DNA of 64,000 nucleotides from NCBI RefSeq assembly GCF_030064125.1, contig NZ_CP125957.1:1302001-1366000 (forward strand), given 5' to 3'. The notes below the pieces were generated by a model. The model ran no database searches, was not told the DNA's origin, and saw only the letters and a program-made list of their open reading frames with translations. A program made the position numbers and the translations under genes. Position 1 is the first letter of the stretch. Each line of letters opens with the position of its first letter. Shown here piece after piece: positions 24,865 through 34,496 of this stretch. The DNA is from Pseudomonas sp. G2-4. Lineage in GTDB: Bacteria > Pseudomonadota > Gammaproteobacteria > Pseudomonadales > Pseudomonadaceae.

Positions 24865-26205
24865 TCAACCGATCTGCTCAGCCCACAAGTCATATTCGTC
24901 GGCATCAGTCACCTTGCACCAGACCTTGTCGCCCGGTTTGAGATTGCTGCCATTGTCGATGAATACGTTGCCATCGATTTCCGGCGCGTCGAAGAAGCAA
25001 CGCCCCACGGCGCCTTGCTCGTCCACTTCATCCACCAGCACTTCGATTTCACGGCCGATGCGCATTTGCAGGCGCGCCGAGCTGATGGCTTGCTGGTGCG
25101 CCATGAAACGCTCCCAACGGTCCTGCTTGACGTCGTCCGGCACCACGTCCAGATCCAGGTCGTTGGCCGGTGCGCCTTCGACGGGGGAATACTGGAAGCA
25201 GCCGACGCGGTCGAGCTGGGCTTCGGTCAGCCAGTCCAGCAGGTACTGGAAGTCCTCTTCGGTCTCGCCGGGAAAGCCGACGATGAAGGTCGAGCGGATG
25301 ATCAGGTCCGGGCAGATTTCGCGCCAGTTCTTGATGCGGGCCAGGGTCTTGTCTTCGAAAGCCGGGCGCTTCATGGCCTTGAGGACTTTCGGGCTGGCGT
25401 GCTGGAACGGGATGTCCAGGTACGGCAGGATCTTGCCGGCGGCCATCAGCGGGATCAGTTCGTCGACATGCGGGTACGGATAAACGTAATGCAGGCGGAC
25501 CCAGACGCCGAGGGTGCTGAGGGCTTCGCACAATTCGGTCATGCGGGTTTTCACCGGCGCGCCGTTCCAGAAGCCGGTGCGGTACTTCACGTCGACGCCG
25601 TAGGCGCTGGTGTCCTGGGAAATCACCAGCAGCTCTTTGACGCCGGCCTTGACCAGGCGCTGGGCCTCGTCGAGCACATCGCCCACCGGACGGCTCACCA
25701 GTTTGCCGCGCATCGACGGGATGATGCAGAAGCTGCAGCTGTGGTTGCAGCCTTCGGAGATCTTCAGGTAAGCGTAGTGGCGCGGGGTCAGCTTGATGCC
25801 TTGTGGCGGCACCAAGTCGATCAGCGGGTTATGGTCCTGACGTGGCGGCACCGCGTCGTGCACGGCGTTGACCACCTGCTCGTACTGCTGCGGACCGGTC
25901 ACGGCCAACACGCTCGGGTGCACGTTGCGGATGTTGCCTTCTTCCACACCCATGCAGCCGGTGACGATGACCTTGCCATTTTCCTTGATGGCTTCGCCGA
26001 TCACTTCCAGGGATTCGGCCTTGGCCGAGTCGATGAAGCCGCAGGTGTTGACCACCACCACGTCGGCGTCCTGGTAGGTGGACACAACGTCATAGCCTTC
26101 CATGCGCAGCTGGGTCAGGATGCGCTCGGAGTCGACCAGAGCCTTTGGGCAACCCAGGGATACGAAGCCAACCTTCGGATTGGCTGGCGCGGTAGTGGTG
26201 GACAT
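24865..26205 (-). CDS. rimO: Ribosomal protein S12 methylthiotransferase RimO
   Basis: A 446-residue radical-SAM enzyme that methylthiolates Asp88 of ribosomal protein S12. The N-terminal UPF0004 domain includes '[19 protein letters not shown]' (~12-30) with the first cluster cysteines. The radical-SAM motif 'CNHSCSFC' is at ~152-159, and a C-terminal TRAM domain begins near residue 380. The start at 26205 (MSTTTAP) is preferred over an extension to 26292 because it matches the family N-terminus. Confidence 0.96.
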   Translation of the reverse strand: MSTTTAPANPKVGFVSLGCPKALVDSERILTQLRMEGYDVVSTYQDADVVVVNTCGFIDSAKAESLEVIGEAIKENGKVIVTGCMGVEEGNIRNVHPSVLAVTGPQQYEQVVNAVHDAVPPRQDHNPLIDLVPPQGIKLTPRHYAYLKISEGCNHSCSFCIIPSMRGKLVSRPVGDVLDEAQRLVKAGVKELLVISQDTSAYGVDVKYRTGFWNGAPVKTRMTELCEALSTLGVWVRLHYVYPYPHVDELIPLMAAGKILPYLDIPFQHASPKVLKAMKRPAFEDKTLARIKNWREICPDLIIRSTFIVGFPGETEEDFQYLLDWLTEAQLDRVGCFQYSPVEGAPANDLDLDVVPDDVKQDRWERFMAHQQAISSARLQMRIGREIEVLVDEVDEQGAVGRCFFDAPEIDGNVFIDNGSNLKPGDKVWCKVTDADEYDLWAEQIG

Positions 26206-26482
26206 GTCTAACCTCGGTGTAGGGGGGATCGTCTCTTGCCGAGACAGGGCGCCTGGCGCGCCTCTGATCAAAAAGTGCGCAATTCTATCCATGGCCGACG
26301 CACTTGACCAGCTTTATACCGGGAAATACGACGAGTGCTGCGCTATGCTTCGCGCCTTTGCGCTTCTTCGATTTTTACAGTCAACAAAACATCTGTAACG
26401 ACATGTAAGAAACAGCGCATGCTGCGTCACACAGCATAGTGCTTCGTTGAAGCGGACAGGTCTGGGAAATCAGGAGTGTTGG

Positions 26483-28384
26483 ATGGGTCATGCAAGTAGT
26501 CAGGCGGCGGGTGCCGAGCATTCGGCAGCGAAGCCGGTGAGCATGCTGGTCGCGGCGGTCGGAGTGGTTTATGGCGACATCGGCACGAGCCCGTTGTACA
26601 CCCTCAAGGAAGTGTTTTCCGGTGGCTATGGCGTGCCTGTCAATCACGACGGGGTGCTGGGGATTCTGTCGCTGATTTTCTGGTCGCTGATCTGGGTGGT
26701 GTCGATCAAGTACATGATGTTCGTCCTGCGCGCCGACAACCAGGGCGAGGGCGGGATCATGGCGCTCACCGCCCTGGCGCGCCGGGCGGCAGCGGGGCGG
26801 GCGCGGCTGCGGACATTCCTGGTGGTCTGCGGCTTGATCGGTGCGGCGCTGTTCTACGGTGACAGTATGATCACCCCGGCGATTTCCGTGCTCTCGGCCA
26901 TTGAGGGCCTTGGCCTGGCGTTTGAAGGTATCGACCACTGGGTGGTGCCGCTGTCGTTGGTGGTGCTGGTGGGGCTGTTTCTGATCCAGCGCCACGGCAC
27001 TGCACGGATCGGCACCCTGTTCGGCCCGATCATGGTCACCTGGTTCCTGGTGCTCGCCGCCTTGGGTGTGTACGGCATCATCCAACACCCGGAAGTGTTG
27101 CAAGCGGTGAACCCGGCCTGGGCCGTGCGTTTCTTCGTCGTCCATCCGGGCATGGGCGTGGCGATCCTCGGTGCCGTGGTGCTGGCGCTGACTGGCGCCG
27201 AAGCGCTGTACGCCGACATGGGCCACTTCGGCCGCAAGCCGATCGCTCGCGCCTGGTTCATCCTGGTGCTGCCGGCCCTGATGCTCAACTATTTCGGTCA
27301 GGGCGCGTTGCTGCTGGGTGACCCGGAAGCGGCGCGTAACCCCTTCTATCTGCTGGCGCCGAGTTGGGCGCTGATTCCGCTGGTGGGTCTGGCGACGTTG
27401 GCGACGGTGATCGCTTCGCAGGCGGTGATCTCCGGCGCATTTTCCCTGACGCGTCAGGCGATCCAGCTGGGCTATATTCCGCGCATGTACATCCAGCACA
27501 CCTCCAGCGCCGAACAGGGCCAGATCTACATCGGCGCGGTTAATTGGTCGCTGATGGTCGGCGTGGTGCTGCTGGTGTTGGGTTTCGAATCTTCCGGTGC
27601 GCTGGCTTCGGCCTACGGCGTGGCCGTGACCGGCACCATGCTGATGACCACGATCCTGGTTTCGGCGGTCATGTTGCTGTTGTGGAAATGGCCACCGCTG
27701 CTGGCGGTGCCGGTGTTGATTGGTTTCCTGGTGGTGGACGGCCTGTATTTTGCTGCCAATGTGCCTAAGATCGTCCAGGGTGGCGCTTTCCCGGTCATCG
27801 CCGGTATAGCCTTGTTCGTGTTGATGACCACCTGGAAGCGCGGCAAGCAACTGTTGGTAGAACGCCTGGACGAAGGCGCGTTGCCGCTGCCGATCTTCAT
27901 CAGCAGTATTCGCGTGCAACCTCCTCATCGCGTGCAGGGCACTGCCGTGTTCCTCACCGCTCGCTCGGACGCGGTGCCCCACGCGCTGTTGCACAACCTG
28001 CTGCACAACCAGGTGCTGCATGAGCAAGTGGTGCTGCTGACGGTGGTGTACGAAGACATCCCCCGGGTACCGCCGCAGCGGCGCTTCGAGGTTGATGCCT
28101 ACGGCGAAGGGTTCTTCCGGGTGATCCTGCATTTTGGCTTTACCGACGAGCCGGACGTGCCGCAGGCGCTCAAGCTCTGTCATCTGGATGAGCTGGACTT
28201 CAGCCCGATGCGGACCACCTACTTCCTCAGTCGCGAAACGGTCATCGCCTCGAAACTCGAAGGCATGGCCCGTTGGCGCGAGGCGTTGTTCGCATTCATG
28301 CTGAAGAACGCCAACGGCAATCTGCGCTTCTTCAATCTGCCGCTGAACCGGGTGATTGAGTTAGGAACACAGGTCGAGATGTAG
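26483..28384 (+). CDS. kup: Potassium transporter Kup
   Basis: A 633-residue KUP/HAK/KT-family K+ uptake protein with about twelve transmembrane helices in the first ~440 residues and a cytoplasmic C-terminal domain. The N-terminal signature '[19 protein letters not shown]' is clear. The ATG at 26483 has AGGAG eight bases upstream; a longer frame begins at 26447 without a site. The gene is divergent from rimO with a 277-base shared upstream region and is followed by a strong terminator. Confidence 0.96.
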   Translation: MGHASSQAAGAEHSAAKPVSMLVAAVGVVYGDIGTSPLYTLKEVFSGGYGVPVNHDGVLGILSLIFWSLIWVVSIKYMMFVLRADNQGEGGIMALTALARRAAAGRARLRTFLVVCGLIGAALFYGDSMITPAISVLSAIEGLGLAFEGIDHWVVPLSLVVLVGLFLIQRHGTARIGTLFGPIMVTWFLVLAALGVYGIIQHPEVLQAVNPAWAVRFFVVHPGMGVAILGAVVLALTGAEALYADMGHFGRKPIARAWFILVLPALMLNYFGQGALLLGDPEAARNPFYLLAPSWALIPLVGLATLATVIASQAVISGAFSLTRQAIQLGYIPRMYIQHTSSAEQGQIYIGAVNWSLMVGVVLLVLGFESSGALASAYGVAVTGTMLMTTILVSAVMLLLWKWPPLLAVPVLIGFLVVDGLYFAANVPKIVQGGAFPVIAGIALFVLMTTWKRGKQLLVERLDEGALPLPIFISSIRVQPPHRVQGTAVFLTARSDAVPHALLHNLLHNQVLHEQVVLLTVVYEDIPRVPPQRRFEVDAYGEGFFRVILHFGFTDEPDVPQALKLCHLDELDFSPMRTTYFLSRETVIASKLEGMARWREALFAFMLKNANGNLRFFNLPLNRVIELGTQVEM

Positions 28385-28393
28385 GCCTTGGCC

Positions 28394-28432
28394 AAAAAGC
28401 CCCCGTTGCCTTGCGGTAGCGGGGGCTTTTTT
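28394..28432 (+). terminator. Terminator of kup
   Basis: AAAAAGCCCCCG ... CGGGGGCTTTTTT forms a strong hairpin with a T-run, ten bases after the kup stop. Confidence 0.92.
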
Positions 28433-28469
28433 GTGGGGCATACAAATACTGATGGCGAGGTGGGTGGTT

Positions 28470-28559
28470 TGTGGGAGCGAGCTTGCTCGCGATGGCGGTG
28501 GCACATCCAACATTGGGGCCAGCTGACCCGACGCTATCGCGAGCAAGCTCGCTCCCACA
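28470..28559. repeat. REPIN, class A
   Basis: Two inverted class A REPs have their GTGGGAG ends outermost and about 45 bases between them. They lie between the kup terminator and the terminator of the converging virJ-like gene. Confidence 0.92.
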
Positions 28560-28587
28560 TGAGGGGCCTGTGTAAACCCTGAAGCGA

Positions 28588-28630
28588 CAAAAAAGCCCCG
28601 GCAACCGCAAGGCTGCCGGGGCTTTTTTTC
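28588..28630 (-). terminator. Terminator of mprF-virJ
   Basis: AAAAAAGCCCCGGCA ... TGCCGGGGCTTTTTTT forms a hairpin 15 bases after the virJ-like stop, with tracts on both sides. Confidence 0.9.
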
Positions 28631-28644
28631 AGGCTTGCCTCAGA

Positions 28645-29934
28645 TCACTGTTCGGCAACCTTGCTCTGGCGCTTGTTGATCTCATCAATCAGGCGCTTGG
28701 CCAGGGCCGGGTAGTTTTCGTCGAAATGGTGACCGCCCGGCAGCTTGATCGCTTCGCCGACGGCGGTCTTCTCGGTGCAGCCACTTTCGTCGGCTTCTTC
28801 GCCGCCGTAGATGCACACCACTTTTTCAGCAGGCAGCTTGGCCATTTCCGGGCCGGTGGCGGCTTCGGTGCCGGCGTTGCCGAGCCAGCCTTCGACTTCG
28901 ATCTCAAAGCTGCCGGTGCGGGCGAAGGCCAGCAGGATAATCGCATCGACCCGCTGTTGTTCGGTGGCCGGCAGGCGGTTGTAGATCGCTGGCAGTACGT
29001 CGGCGCCGAAGGAATAGCCGGTCAGGATGAAGCGCTTGGTGCCCCAGACTTGGCGGTAGTGTTGCATCAGTTCAGTCAGGTCCGCCGCGCTTTGCTCCGG
29101 GCTCTTGTGCTGCCAGTAGTAGCGCAGGGTATCGATGCCGACCACCGGGTAGCCGATCTTGGCCATTTCATCGGCCACGTCGCGGTCCAAGTCGCGCCAG
29201 CCACCGTCTCCGGAGAGAAACAGGGTTACCGTATCGCGCGCCTGGCTGGCGGGTACTTCCACCACAGGGATGCTCAGGCCGCCCTTGGCGTTGTCGGTGC
29301 CCACCAGGATTTTGCGCAGCTCATTGTTCAGCACTTGCGGCAGGTTGATGTCGTAGTCGCTGATGCTGGTTTCGGCATTCTGCTGATCCCTTACGAAACC
29401 GGCACTGGTGTCGTCAGGGTTGTCGTTCCAGGCCACCAGCCAGTGGCCGTGGGCTGCGCTTTTAGGCAGCAAGTGCGTGCAGCCGGGTTTTTCCAGGGCC
29501 AGGTCCACCGAAACAGCCTTGGCCTTGTCGTCCTTCTGCTCCGCCAGCCAGCGCCAGGCCAGCACGGCGCCCGGGCCGATACCACTGACCAGCGTTGCCG
29601 GCCCCTGGAGCTGCCGCAGGCCTGCCTGCAGGGCGCGACCTTGCAACATGCAGTCCTTGGGCAGGATCACCTGGACGATCTGCGCCGAGCCGCTGCGGCT
29701 GAGGGTCGTCAGCTGGGTGTCGCTGAGTTTCTGGTCTTCATTGACGGCCACCAGCACTTGGGCGCCGGGCTTGGTGCCGGGGATGACCCGGGTCATCGGT
29801 ACGCCGTCGGAGGGCTCCAGTTGTTCAAGGGTGGGTTGTGGGGCCGGGCGGTTCCAGTACCAGTAACCGCCACCGAGAATCACTGCCAGCACCAGGAGGG
29901 TGGCCACTATGTATCGCCAGGAGCGTTGCATCAT
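28645..29934 (-). CDS. AcvB/VirJ-family aminoacyl-phosphatidylglycerol hydrolase
   Basis: A 429-residue periplasmic alpha/beta-hydrolase-type protein. An N-terminal membrane anchor or signal (~8-27) is followed by the VirJ domain in the C-terminal half with 'LSGDGGWRDLDRDVADEMAK' (~242-261), a GxSxG serine motif 'LTGYSFGADVLP' (~306-317) and a late His in 'PGGHHFDENYP'. In P. aeruginosa the homologue next to mprF (PA0919) hydrolyses alanyl-phosphatidylglycerol. The ATG overlaps the mprF stop, so synthesis and turnover of the modified lipid are coupled in one operon. Confidence 0.85.
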   Translation of the reverse strand: MMQRSWRYIVATLLVLAVILGGGYWYWNRPAPQPTLEQLEPSDGVPMTRVIPGTKPGAQVLVAVNEDQKLSDTQLTTLSRSGSAQIVQVILPKDCMLQGRALQAGLRQLQGPATLVSGIGPGAVLAWRWLAEQKDDKAKAVSVDLALEKPGCTHLLPKSAAHGHWLVAWNDNPDDTSAGFVRDQQNAETSISDYDINLPQVLNNELRKILVGTDNAKGGLSIPVVEVPASQARDTVTLFLSGDGGWRDLDRDVADEMAKIGYPVVGIDTLRYYWQHKSPEQSAADLTELMQHYRQVWGTKRFILTGYSFGADVLPAIYNRLPATEQQRVDAIILLAFARTGSFEIEVEGWLGNAGTEAATGPEMAKLPAEKVVCIYGGEEADESGCTEKTAVGEAIKLPGGHHFDENYPALAKRLIDEINKRQSKVAEQ

Positions 29935-32579
29935 CAGCGTTTCACCAATCCAGTCAGGCCGCCTGCAATCAGGGCGGCGGTATCGGCCAGCGCCACTAGC
30001 GGATCGAGTCCGGCGGGCACGGCCATGTAACGAGGTTCCCAGTCAGGCTGGAATTTGTCTTTGAAGCGGCGCAGCCCCTGGAAGTTGTAGAGCTGCTCGC
30101 CACGGCGAAACACCATCGAACCCAGGCGCTGGGTCAGCGGTGCGCCGCGACGCGGTTGCAGGCCCGACAGCGGGACCATGCCGAGGCTGAAGCGGGCGTA
30201 GTCATGGTTTTTATAATGTTGGATGAGGCCGACCATCATGAACTCCATGGTCAGCTTCGGAGCGTCGGGGTGGGCGCGCATCAGGTCGAGGCTGGCCAGC
30301 TCGTGGCTGTGGGTTTCCAACAGGTTGGCGAATGCCACCGGACGGCCTTCGAAACGGATCACTGCGATGCGAAAGTGCTTGAGGTAGTCCTCGCTGAAAC
30401 GGCCCAGGGAGAAGCCTTTCTCACGCACATTCTTGCCCGTCAGCCAGGCATCGGAAATGACCTTGAGCTCATCCATCGGCGCCTGGCCTGGCTCGTGGAT
30501 CTCCAGCGACAGGCCGTCACGGGTGCCACGGTTCCAGGTGTAGCGCAAATCCTTCATCTCTTTGCCCTTGGCCTCGAGATCGAAGCGCTTGAGATCGACC
30601 CGCGCCTCTTCACCCAACTTGATCGCCGTCAGGCCGATGTCCATGTAGTACGGCAGGTTCTCGGCGCGCACCTGATAAAACACCGGGCGAGCATGGTGGA
30701 TGTCGCACAGGTCGCGGAATTGCCAGATCATTTCGGCCCGTTGCTGGGTGGGCCCGATCGGGTCGTACAGCGCCACCAGGCTGCGGCCGCGGCGTGCATA
30801 CATCAGGAATGCTTCGTCGTTGGGGTGAAACAGCAATGCCTTGTCACCGGTCAGGGACAGGCCGCCGTCGGGTTGCGCTGACGCCAAGAGGATCGCCTTG
30901 GCACGTTCCAGCTCTTCAGCCGTCGGCAAATGGATCACCGGCCGCGCAGTGCGCAACAGCCAGGTCAGGGACACCACCACCAGCAGGACCGCTGCGCCCA
31001 GCAGCGAGCGCAGGCCGCGAGGGGCGTCGGCGTCGAGGGTGAATTGCCACCAGAGTTGATGGCTGTAGGGCACGTCCTGGTAGGCGAACAGCAGCAGCCA
31101 GATCGATGCGCCGAGCACACAGAGGCTGGCGATCAGGAACAGTGGGGAAAATGGCAGCTCGGTCAGGCGACTCGCACGATAAAAGGAGCGCCGGAACACC
31201 GCCAGCAGGGCGGCGGTCAAGGTCAGCAGCGTGGCTTCTTCCCAGTCGAAGCCCTTGAGCAGCGAGAGCAGGGCGCCCACCAGCAGCAGCACGGTGGTCA
31301 GCATCCAGGCGGCCGACAGGCGCCGGCGCAGGCCTTGGGCGAGCAACAGGCACAGCACGCCCACCAGGCTGGCGCCGAAGTGCGACGCGTCGACCAAGCG
31401 GTGAGGGATCAGAAAACCAATGTGCTCCAGACGAGTATCGATCTCCGGCGTTACGCCGGAAAACAGCAGCACCACGCCAGACAGGAACACCAGCACCGCG
31501 AGGATCGGTGCCGCCAAACCCGACGCCACGCGCAGGGACTGTCGCGTCTGGAACAGCCGTTGCGCCTCATTGATCAGCAGCAACACACACGCCACCAGCA
31601 TCGGCAGTAGCACATAGATCAAGCGATACAGCAGCAGGGCGGCGGCCAGGGGCGCGGCCCCCAGTTTGTCGGCAAACGCGGCCAGCAGAATCGCTTCGAA
31701 TACGCCGACCCCGCCCGGCACGTGACTGAGCACACCGGCGGCCAGCGCCAGCAGATATACCAGCAGGAACGCGCCGAATGGCGGTGCTTCGGGCAACAAC
31801 AGATACAGCACCGTAGCGGCCGCTGCGACATCCAGCGCAGTGATGACCAATTGCAGAAAAGTCAGGCGTCGGCCCGGCATGCGCAGCGTACGGCGCCCGG
31901 CCTTGACCAGCAGGGCGTCGCGATAGGGCTGTTCCGGCAGGCGCCGGCGATAAATACCGATGGCCAGCACGCAGGTGAGCAGCAGCACCGCCACCGCGAT
32001 CGCCCCCAACAAGGTGGCTGGCAGGTGCAGCGCGGCAGACGCGGCAGGCAGGTTGCTGAGTGTTGCCAGGGCCGCCAGTGGCGGCAACGCGCAGCCCAGT
32101 GACAGGCTGGCGAAGAGGGTCATGTGGGCGACATCCGACGCACCCAGGCCATGACGCGCATATAAACGGTAGCGAACCGAACCGCCCGACAGCAGCGACA
32201 GGCCGATGGCATTGCCGATGGCAAACGCAGTGAACCCGCCCAGGAGCATGGTTTGCCGTGGCAGTGTCACGCCGGCATAGCGACTGGCGGACCATTCATA
32301 ACCCAGCAGAATGATGAAACCGACCACTGTGGCGGCGATCGCGCCGAGCAAGGCCGGCCGGGGCACTTCCAGAATCGAGTCGTGCAGGGCGTACAGGTCG
32401 AGTTCGCTCAGCAGGTGGCGACAAGCAATCAATGCAATCGCAAACAACAGCAGCGTGACGGCAAGGCCGATCGGCTGGCGGTATTGACTGATCCGGTCCA
32501 GCCAGCGCAATCGCTCGGCCTTGATCGGTTGTGTCGCAGTAACGGAGTCTTGCGGGTCAGACGAGTGAGCGCGCATCAA
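29934..32579 (-). CDS. mprF: Bifunctional phosphatidylglycerol aminoacyltransferase/flippase MprF
   Basis: An 881-residue MprF. About the first 540 residues are multi-spanning membrane flippase. The C-terminal ~340 residues form the DUF2156 GNAT-like synthase, which transfers Ala or Lys from aminoacyl-tRNA to phosphatidylglycerol. This lowers membrane negative charge and increases tolerance to cationic peptides. Conserved synthase segments include 'FLMYARRGRSLVALYDPIGP' and 'SLGMVPLSGL'. The order mprF-virJ is that of PA0920-PA0919. A candidate operator palindrome lies 71 bases upstream. Confidence 0.93.
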   Translation of the reverse strand: MMRAHSSDPQDSVTATQPIKAERLRWLDRISQYRQPIGLAVTLLLFAIALIACRHLLSELDLYALHDSILEVPRPALLGAIAATVVGFIILLGYEWSASRYAGVTLPRQTMLLGGFTAFAIGNAIGLSLLSGGSVRYRLYARHGLGASDVAHMTLFASLSLGCALPPLAALATLSNLPAASAALHLPATLLGAIAVAVLLLTCVLAIGIYRRRLPEQPYRDALLVKAGRRTLRMPGRRLTFLQLVITALDVAAAATVLYLLLPEAPPFGAFLLVYLLALAAGVLSHVPGGVGVFEAILLAAFADKLGAAPLAAALLLYRLIYVLLPMLVACVLLLINEAQRLFQTRQSLRVASGLAAPILAVLVFLSGVVLLFSGVTPEIDTRLEHIGFLIPHRLVDASHFGASLVGVLCLLLAQGLRRRLSAAWMLTTVLLLVGALLSLLKGFDWEEATLLTLTAALLAVFRRSFYRASRLTELPFSPLFLIASLCVLGASIWLLLFAYQDVPYSHQLWWQFTLDADAPRGLRSLLGAAVLLVVVSLTWLLRTARPVIHLPTAEELERAKAILLASAQPDGGLSLTGDKALLFHPNDEAFLMYARRGRSLVALYDPIGPTQQRAEMIWQFRDLCDIHHARPVFYQVRAENLPYYMDIGLTAIKLGEEARVDLKRFDLEAKGKEMKDLRYTWNRGTRDGLSLEIHEPGQAPMDELKVISDAWLTGKNVREKGFSLGRFSEDYLKHFRIAVIRFEGRPVAFANLLETHSHELASLDLMRAHPDAPKLTMEFMMVGLIQHYKNHDYARFSLGMVPLSGLQPRRGAPLTQRLGSMVFRRGEQLYNFQGLRRFKDKFQPDWEPRYMAVPAGLDPLVALADTAALIAGGLTGLVKR

Positions 32580-32649
32580 TCACCTCTTGAGCTATGCGCG
32601 ACAGGATGGGGGTATCCAGTCAAGTTACCAATCCCCGCAGAAAAAAATA

Positions 32650-32668
32650 ATTACAAAATTTTTGTAAT
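32650..32668. promoter_or_regulatory. AT-rich perfect palindrome upstream of mprF
   Basis: ATTACAAAATTTTTGTAAT has two 9-bp arms and a single central base. It lies 71 bases before the mprF start in an AT-rich stretch. It is a candidate operator; no T-run follows the arms, so a terminator is unlikely. Confidence 0.5.
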
Positions 32669-32688
32669 GTAGTCTTTTTCGACACGCA

Positions 32689-32719
32689 CAAAAAAGGCCA
32701 CTCTTTCGAGTAGCCTTTC
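32689..32719 (-). terminator. Terminator of tRNA-fMet copy 1
   Basis: On the minus strand GGCTACTC GAAA GAGTGGCC is followed by a T-run, directly after the tRNA 3' end. Confidence 0.88.
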
Positions 32720-32727
32720 TTGATATT

Positions 32728-32804
<77 letters not shown>

Positions 32805-32817
32805 TCTGTGTGGCGGC

Positions 32818-32845
32818 ATTCTACAGGCGAACGCTTGAGTGTCAA
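32818..32845 (-). promoter_or_regulatory. Sigma-70 promoter of tRNA-fMet copy 1
   Basis: On the minus strand TTGACA, 16 bases, TAGAAT. The -10 element ends 14 bases before the tRNA 5' end. Confidence 0.85.
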
Positions 32846-32984
32846 CCGTTAAAAGGTCATAGGGTCAAATAAGTGGCCAATCGGCCCTGGAACTGTGTAA
32901 ATGCGCGAAATCAAAAGGAAATTGTCCTACAGCTTTCCACTCAGCGTATGCCGCGCTTCCGTCAACCAAGCAAAACAGGCGCGC

Positions 32985-33018
32985 ACAAAAAAGGCCACTC
33001 TTTCGAGTAGCCTTTTTT
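32985..33018 (-). terminator. Terminator of tRNA-fMet copy 2
   Basis: The same hairpin as after copy 1 (GGCTACTC GAAA GAGTGGCC plus T-run) lies directly after the second tRNA. Confidence 0.88.
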
Positions 33019-33024
33019 GATGTT

Positions 33025-33101
<77 letters not shown>

Positions 33102-33114
33102 TCTGTGTGGCGGC

Positions 33115-33142
33115 ATTCTACAGAGGATCGAGCAGCTGTCAA
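33115..33142 (-). promoter_or_regulatory. Sigma-70 promoter of tRNA-fMet copy 2
   Basis: On the minus strand TTGACA, 16 bases, TAGAAT, with the same spacing and same distance to the tRNA as in copy 1. Confidence 0.85.
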
Positions 33143-33317
33143 CCCATTCGCTGGAAAAAACTGTTCAGCTTCAAACGGTTAGCCTTTTCTCGGGGATTGT
33201 GACAGCCCTGTGACCCACGCCCGGCAAGGGCTGGCGCTCTATTGGGCGGCTCGCTGCGATTGAAGAAGTAAATCTATGTAGGTTCTTTCGGGGGCCAACG
33301 AAGGATCTTTCAAAGTA

Positions 33318-33333
33318 CTGGTGCTATATACAG
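33318..33333. promoter_or_regulatory. LexA (SOS) box of dinB
   Basis: CTGGTGCTATATACAG fits CTG-N10-CAG with an alternating AT centre, 49 bases before the dinB start. Confidence 0.9.
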
Positions 33334-33381
33334 GTGCTGGTGCGATACTGGCGACCCGATTCGCGCACATTTCGCTCCTTT

Positions 33382-34443
33382 ATGACGCAACGCAAAATCA
33401 TCCACGTCGACTGTGACTGCTTTTATGCCGCTATCGAAATGCGCGATGACCCGCGGCTGGCCGGCAAGCCCCTGGCAGTCGGTGGTTCGGCAGATCGACG
33501 CGGCGTGATCGCGACCTGTAATTATGAAGCGCGGGCCTACGGTGTGCGCTCGGCCATGTCCTCCGGGCATGCCTTGAAACTCTGTCCGGACCTGACCATC
33601 GTCAAGCCTCGAATGGATGCCTATCGGGAAGCGTCGAAGGAAATTCATACGATTTTCAGTGATTACACTGACCTGATCGAGCCGCTGTCCTTGGACGAGG
33701 CCTACCTGGATGTCTCCGCCTGCGCCCATTTCGGTGGCAGCGCCACCCGGATCGCCCAGGACATCCGCCGGTGTGTTTCCAATCAGTTGCACATCACCGT
33801 GTCCGCCGGCGTCGCGCCGAACAAGTTTCTGGCCAAGATCGCCAGCGATTGGAAAAAGCCCAACGGCCTGTTCGTCATCACCCCGGACCAGGTCGATGAC
33901 TTTGTCTCGGCTTTGCCAGTGAGCAAGCTCCATGGCGTGGGCAAGGTCACCGCTGACAAGCTCAACAGGCTGGGCATTGTCGACTGCCTGCAATTGCGCC
34001 AATGGGACAAGCTGGCATTGGTGCGTGAATTTGGCAGTTTCGGTGAGCGGCTGTGGAGCCTGGCCCGTGGGATCGATGAGCGTCTGGTGCATAACGACAG
34101 TCGGCGGCAGTCCATCAGTGTGGAAAACACCTACGACGTCGATCTGCCAGACCTGGCGAGTTGTCTCGAAAAACTGCCGGAACTCATGCAAACCCTGAGT
34201 GGGCGCATGGCGCGGATCGACAGCAGTTACCGACCGGGCAAGCCGTTCGTCAAAGTTAAATTCCATGACTTCACCCAGACCACTTTGGAGCAGGCCGGGG
34301 CGGGGCGGGACTTGGGTAGCTATCAGCTGTTATTGACCCAGGCGTTCAACCGTGGCGGCAAGCCGGTGCGGTTGTTGGGGATCGGGGTGAGGTTGGAAGA
34401 TTTGCGGGGCGGGTTCGAGCAGTTGGAGTTGTTTGAGCGGTGA
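33382..34443 (+). CDS. dinB: DNA polymerase IV (Y-family)
   Basis: A 353-residue translesion DNA polymerase. Metal-binding motifs 'HVDCDCFYAAIE' (~8-19) and 'SLDEAYLDVS' (~102-111) are present. The helix-hairpin-helix 'VSKLHGVGKVTADKLNRLG' and a little-finger domain in the last ~110 residues follow. The ATG at 33382 gives the standard start MTQRKIIHVD; the frame is open further upstream, through the promoter. The LexA box places it in the SOS regulon. Confidence 0.96.
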   Translation: MTQRKIIHVDCDCFYAAIEMRDDPRLAGKPLAVGGSADRRGVIATCNYEARAYGVRSAMSSGHALKLCPDLTIVKPRMDAYREASKEIHTIFSDYTDLIEPLSLDEAYLDVSACAHFGGSATRIAQDIRRCVSNQLHITVSAGVAPNKFLAKIASDWKKPNGLFVITPDQVDDFVSALPVSKLHGVGKVTADKLNRLGIVDCLQLRQWDKLALVREFGSFGERLWSLARGIDERLVHNDSRRQSISVENTYDVDLPDLASCLEKLPELMQTLSGRMARIDSSYRPGKPFVKVKFHDFTQTTLEQAGAGRDLGSYQLLLTQAFNRGGKPVRLLGIGVRLEDLRGGFEQLELFER

Positions 34444-34449
34444 GGGCAA

Positions 34450-34489
34450 CCCCTTGTGGTGAGGGAGCAAACTCCCTCACCACAAGGGG
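34450..34489. repeat. Class B REP palindrome, possible terminator
   Basis: CCCCTTGTGGTGAGGGAG and its exact inverse flank a 4-base loop between the converging dinB and lipoprotein genes. It looks like a shortened class B REPIN in which the two outer arms were joined. The long stem could also end transcription, though no T-run follows. Confidence 0.7.
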
Positions 34490-34496
34490 CTTCGCT

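Noticed and set aside
26381..28183. 600-codon open frame antisense to kup
   Set aside because: The translation is His/Gln/Arg-rich and unstructured; the sense frame is an unmistakable potassium transporter.
34450..34489. Long palindrome after dinB as a standard terminator
   Set aside because: It has no T-run and shares its sequence with class B REPs, so it is better described as a shortened REP palindrome.
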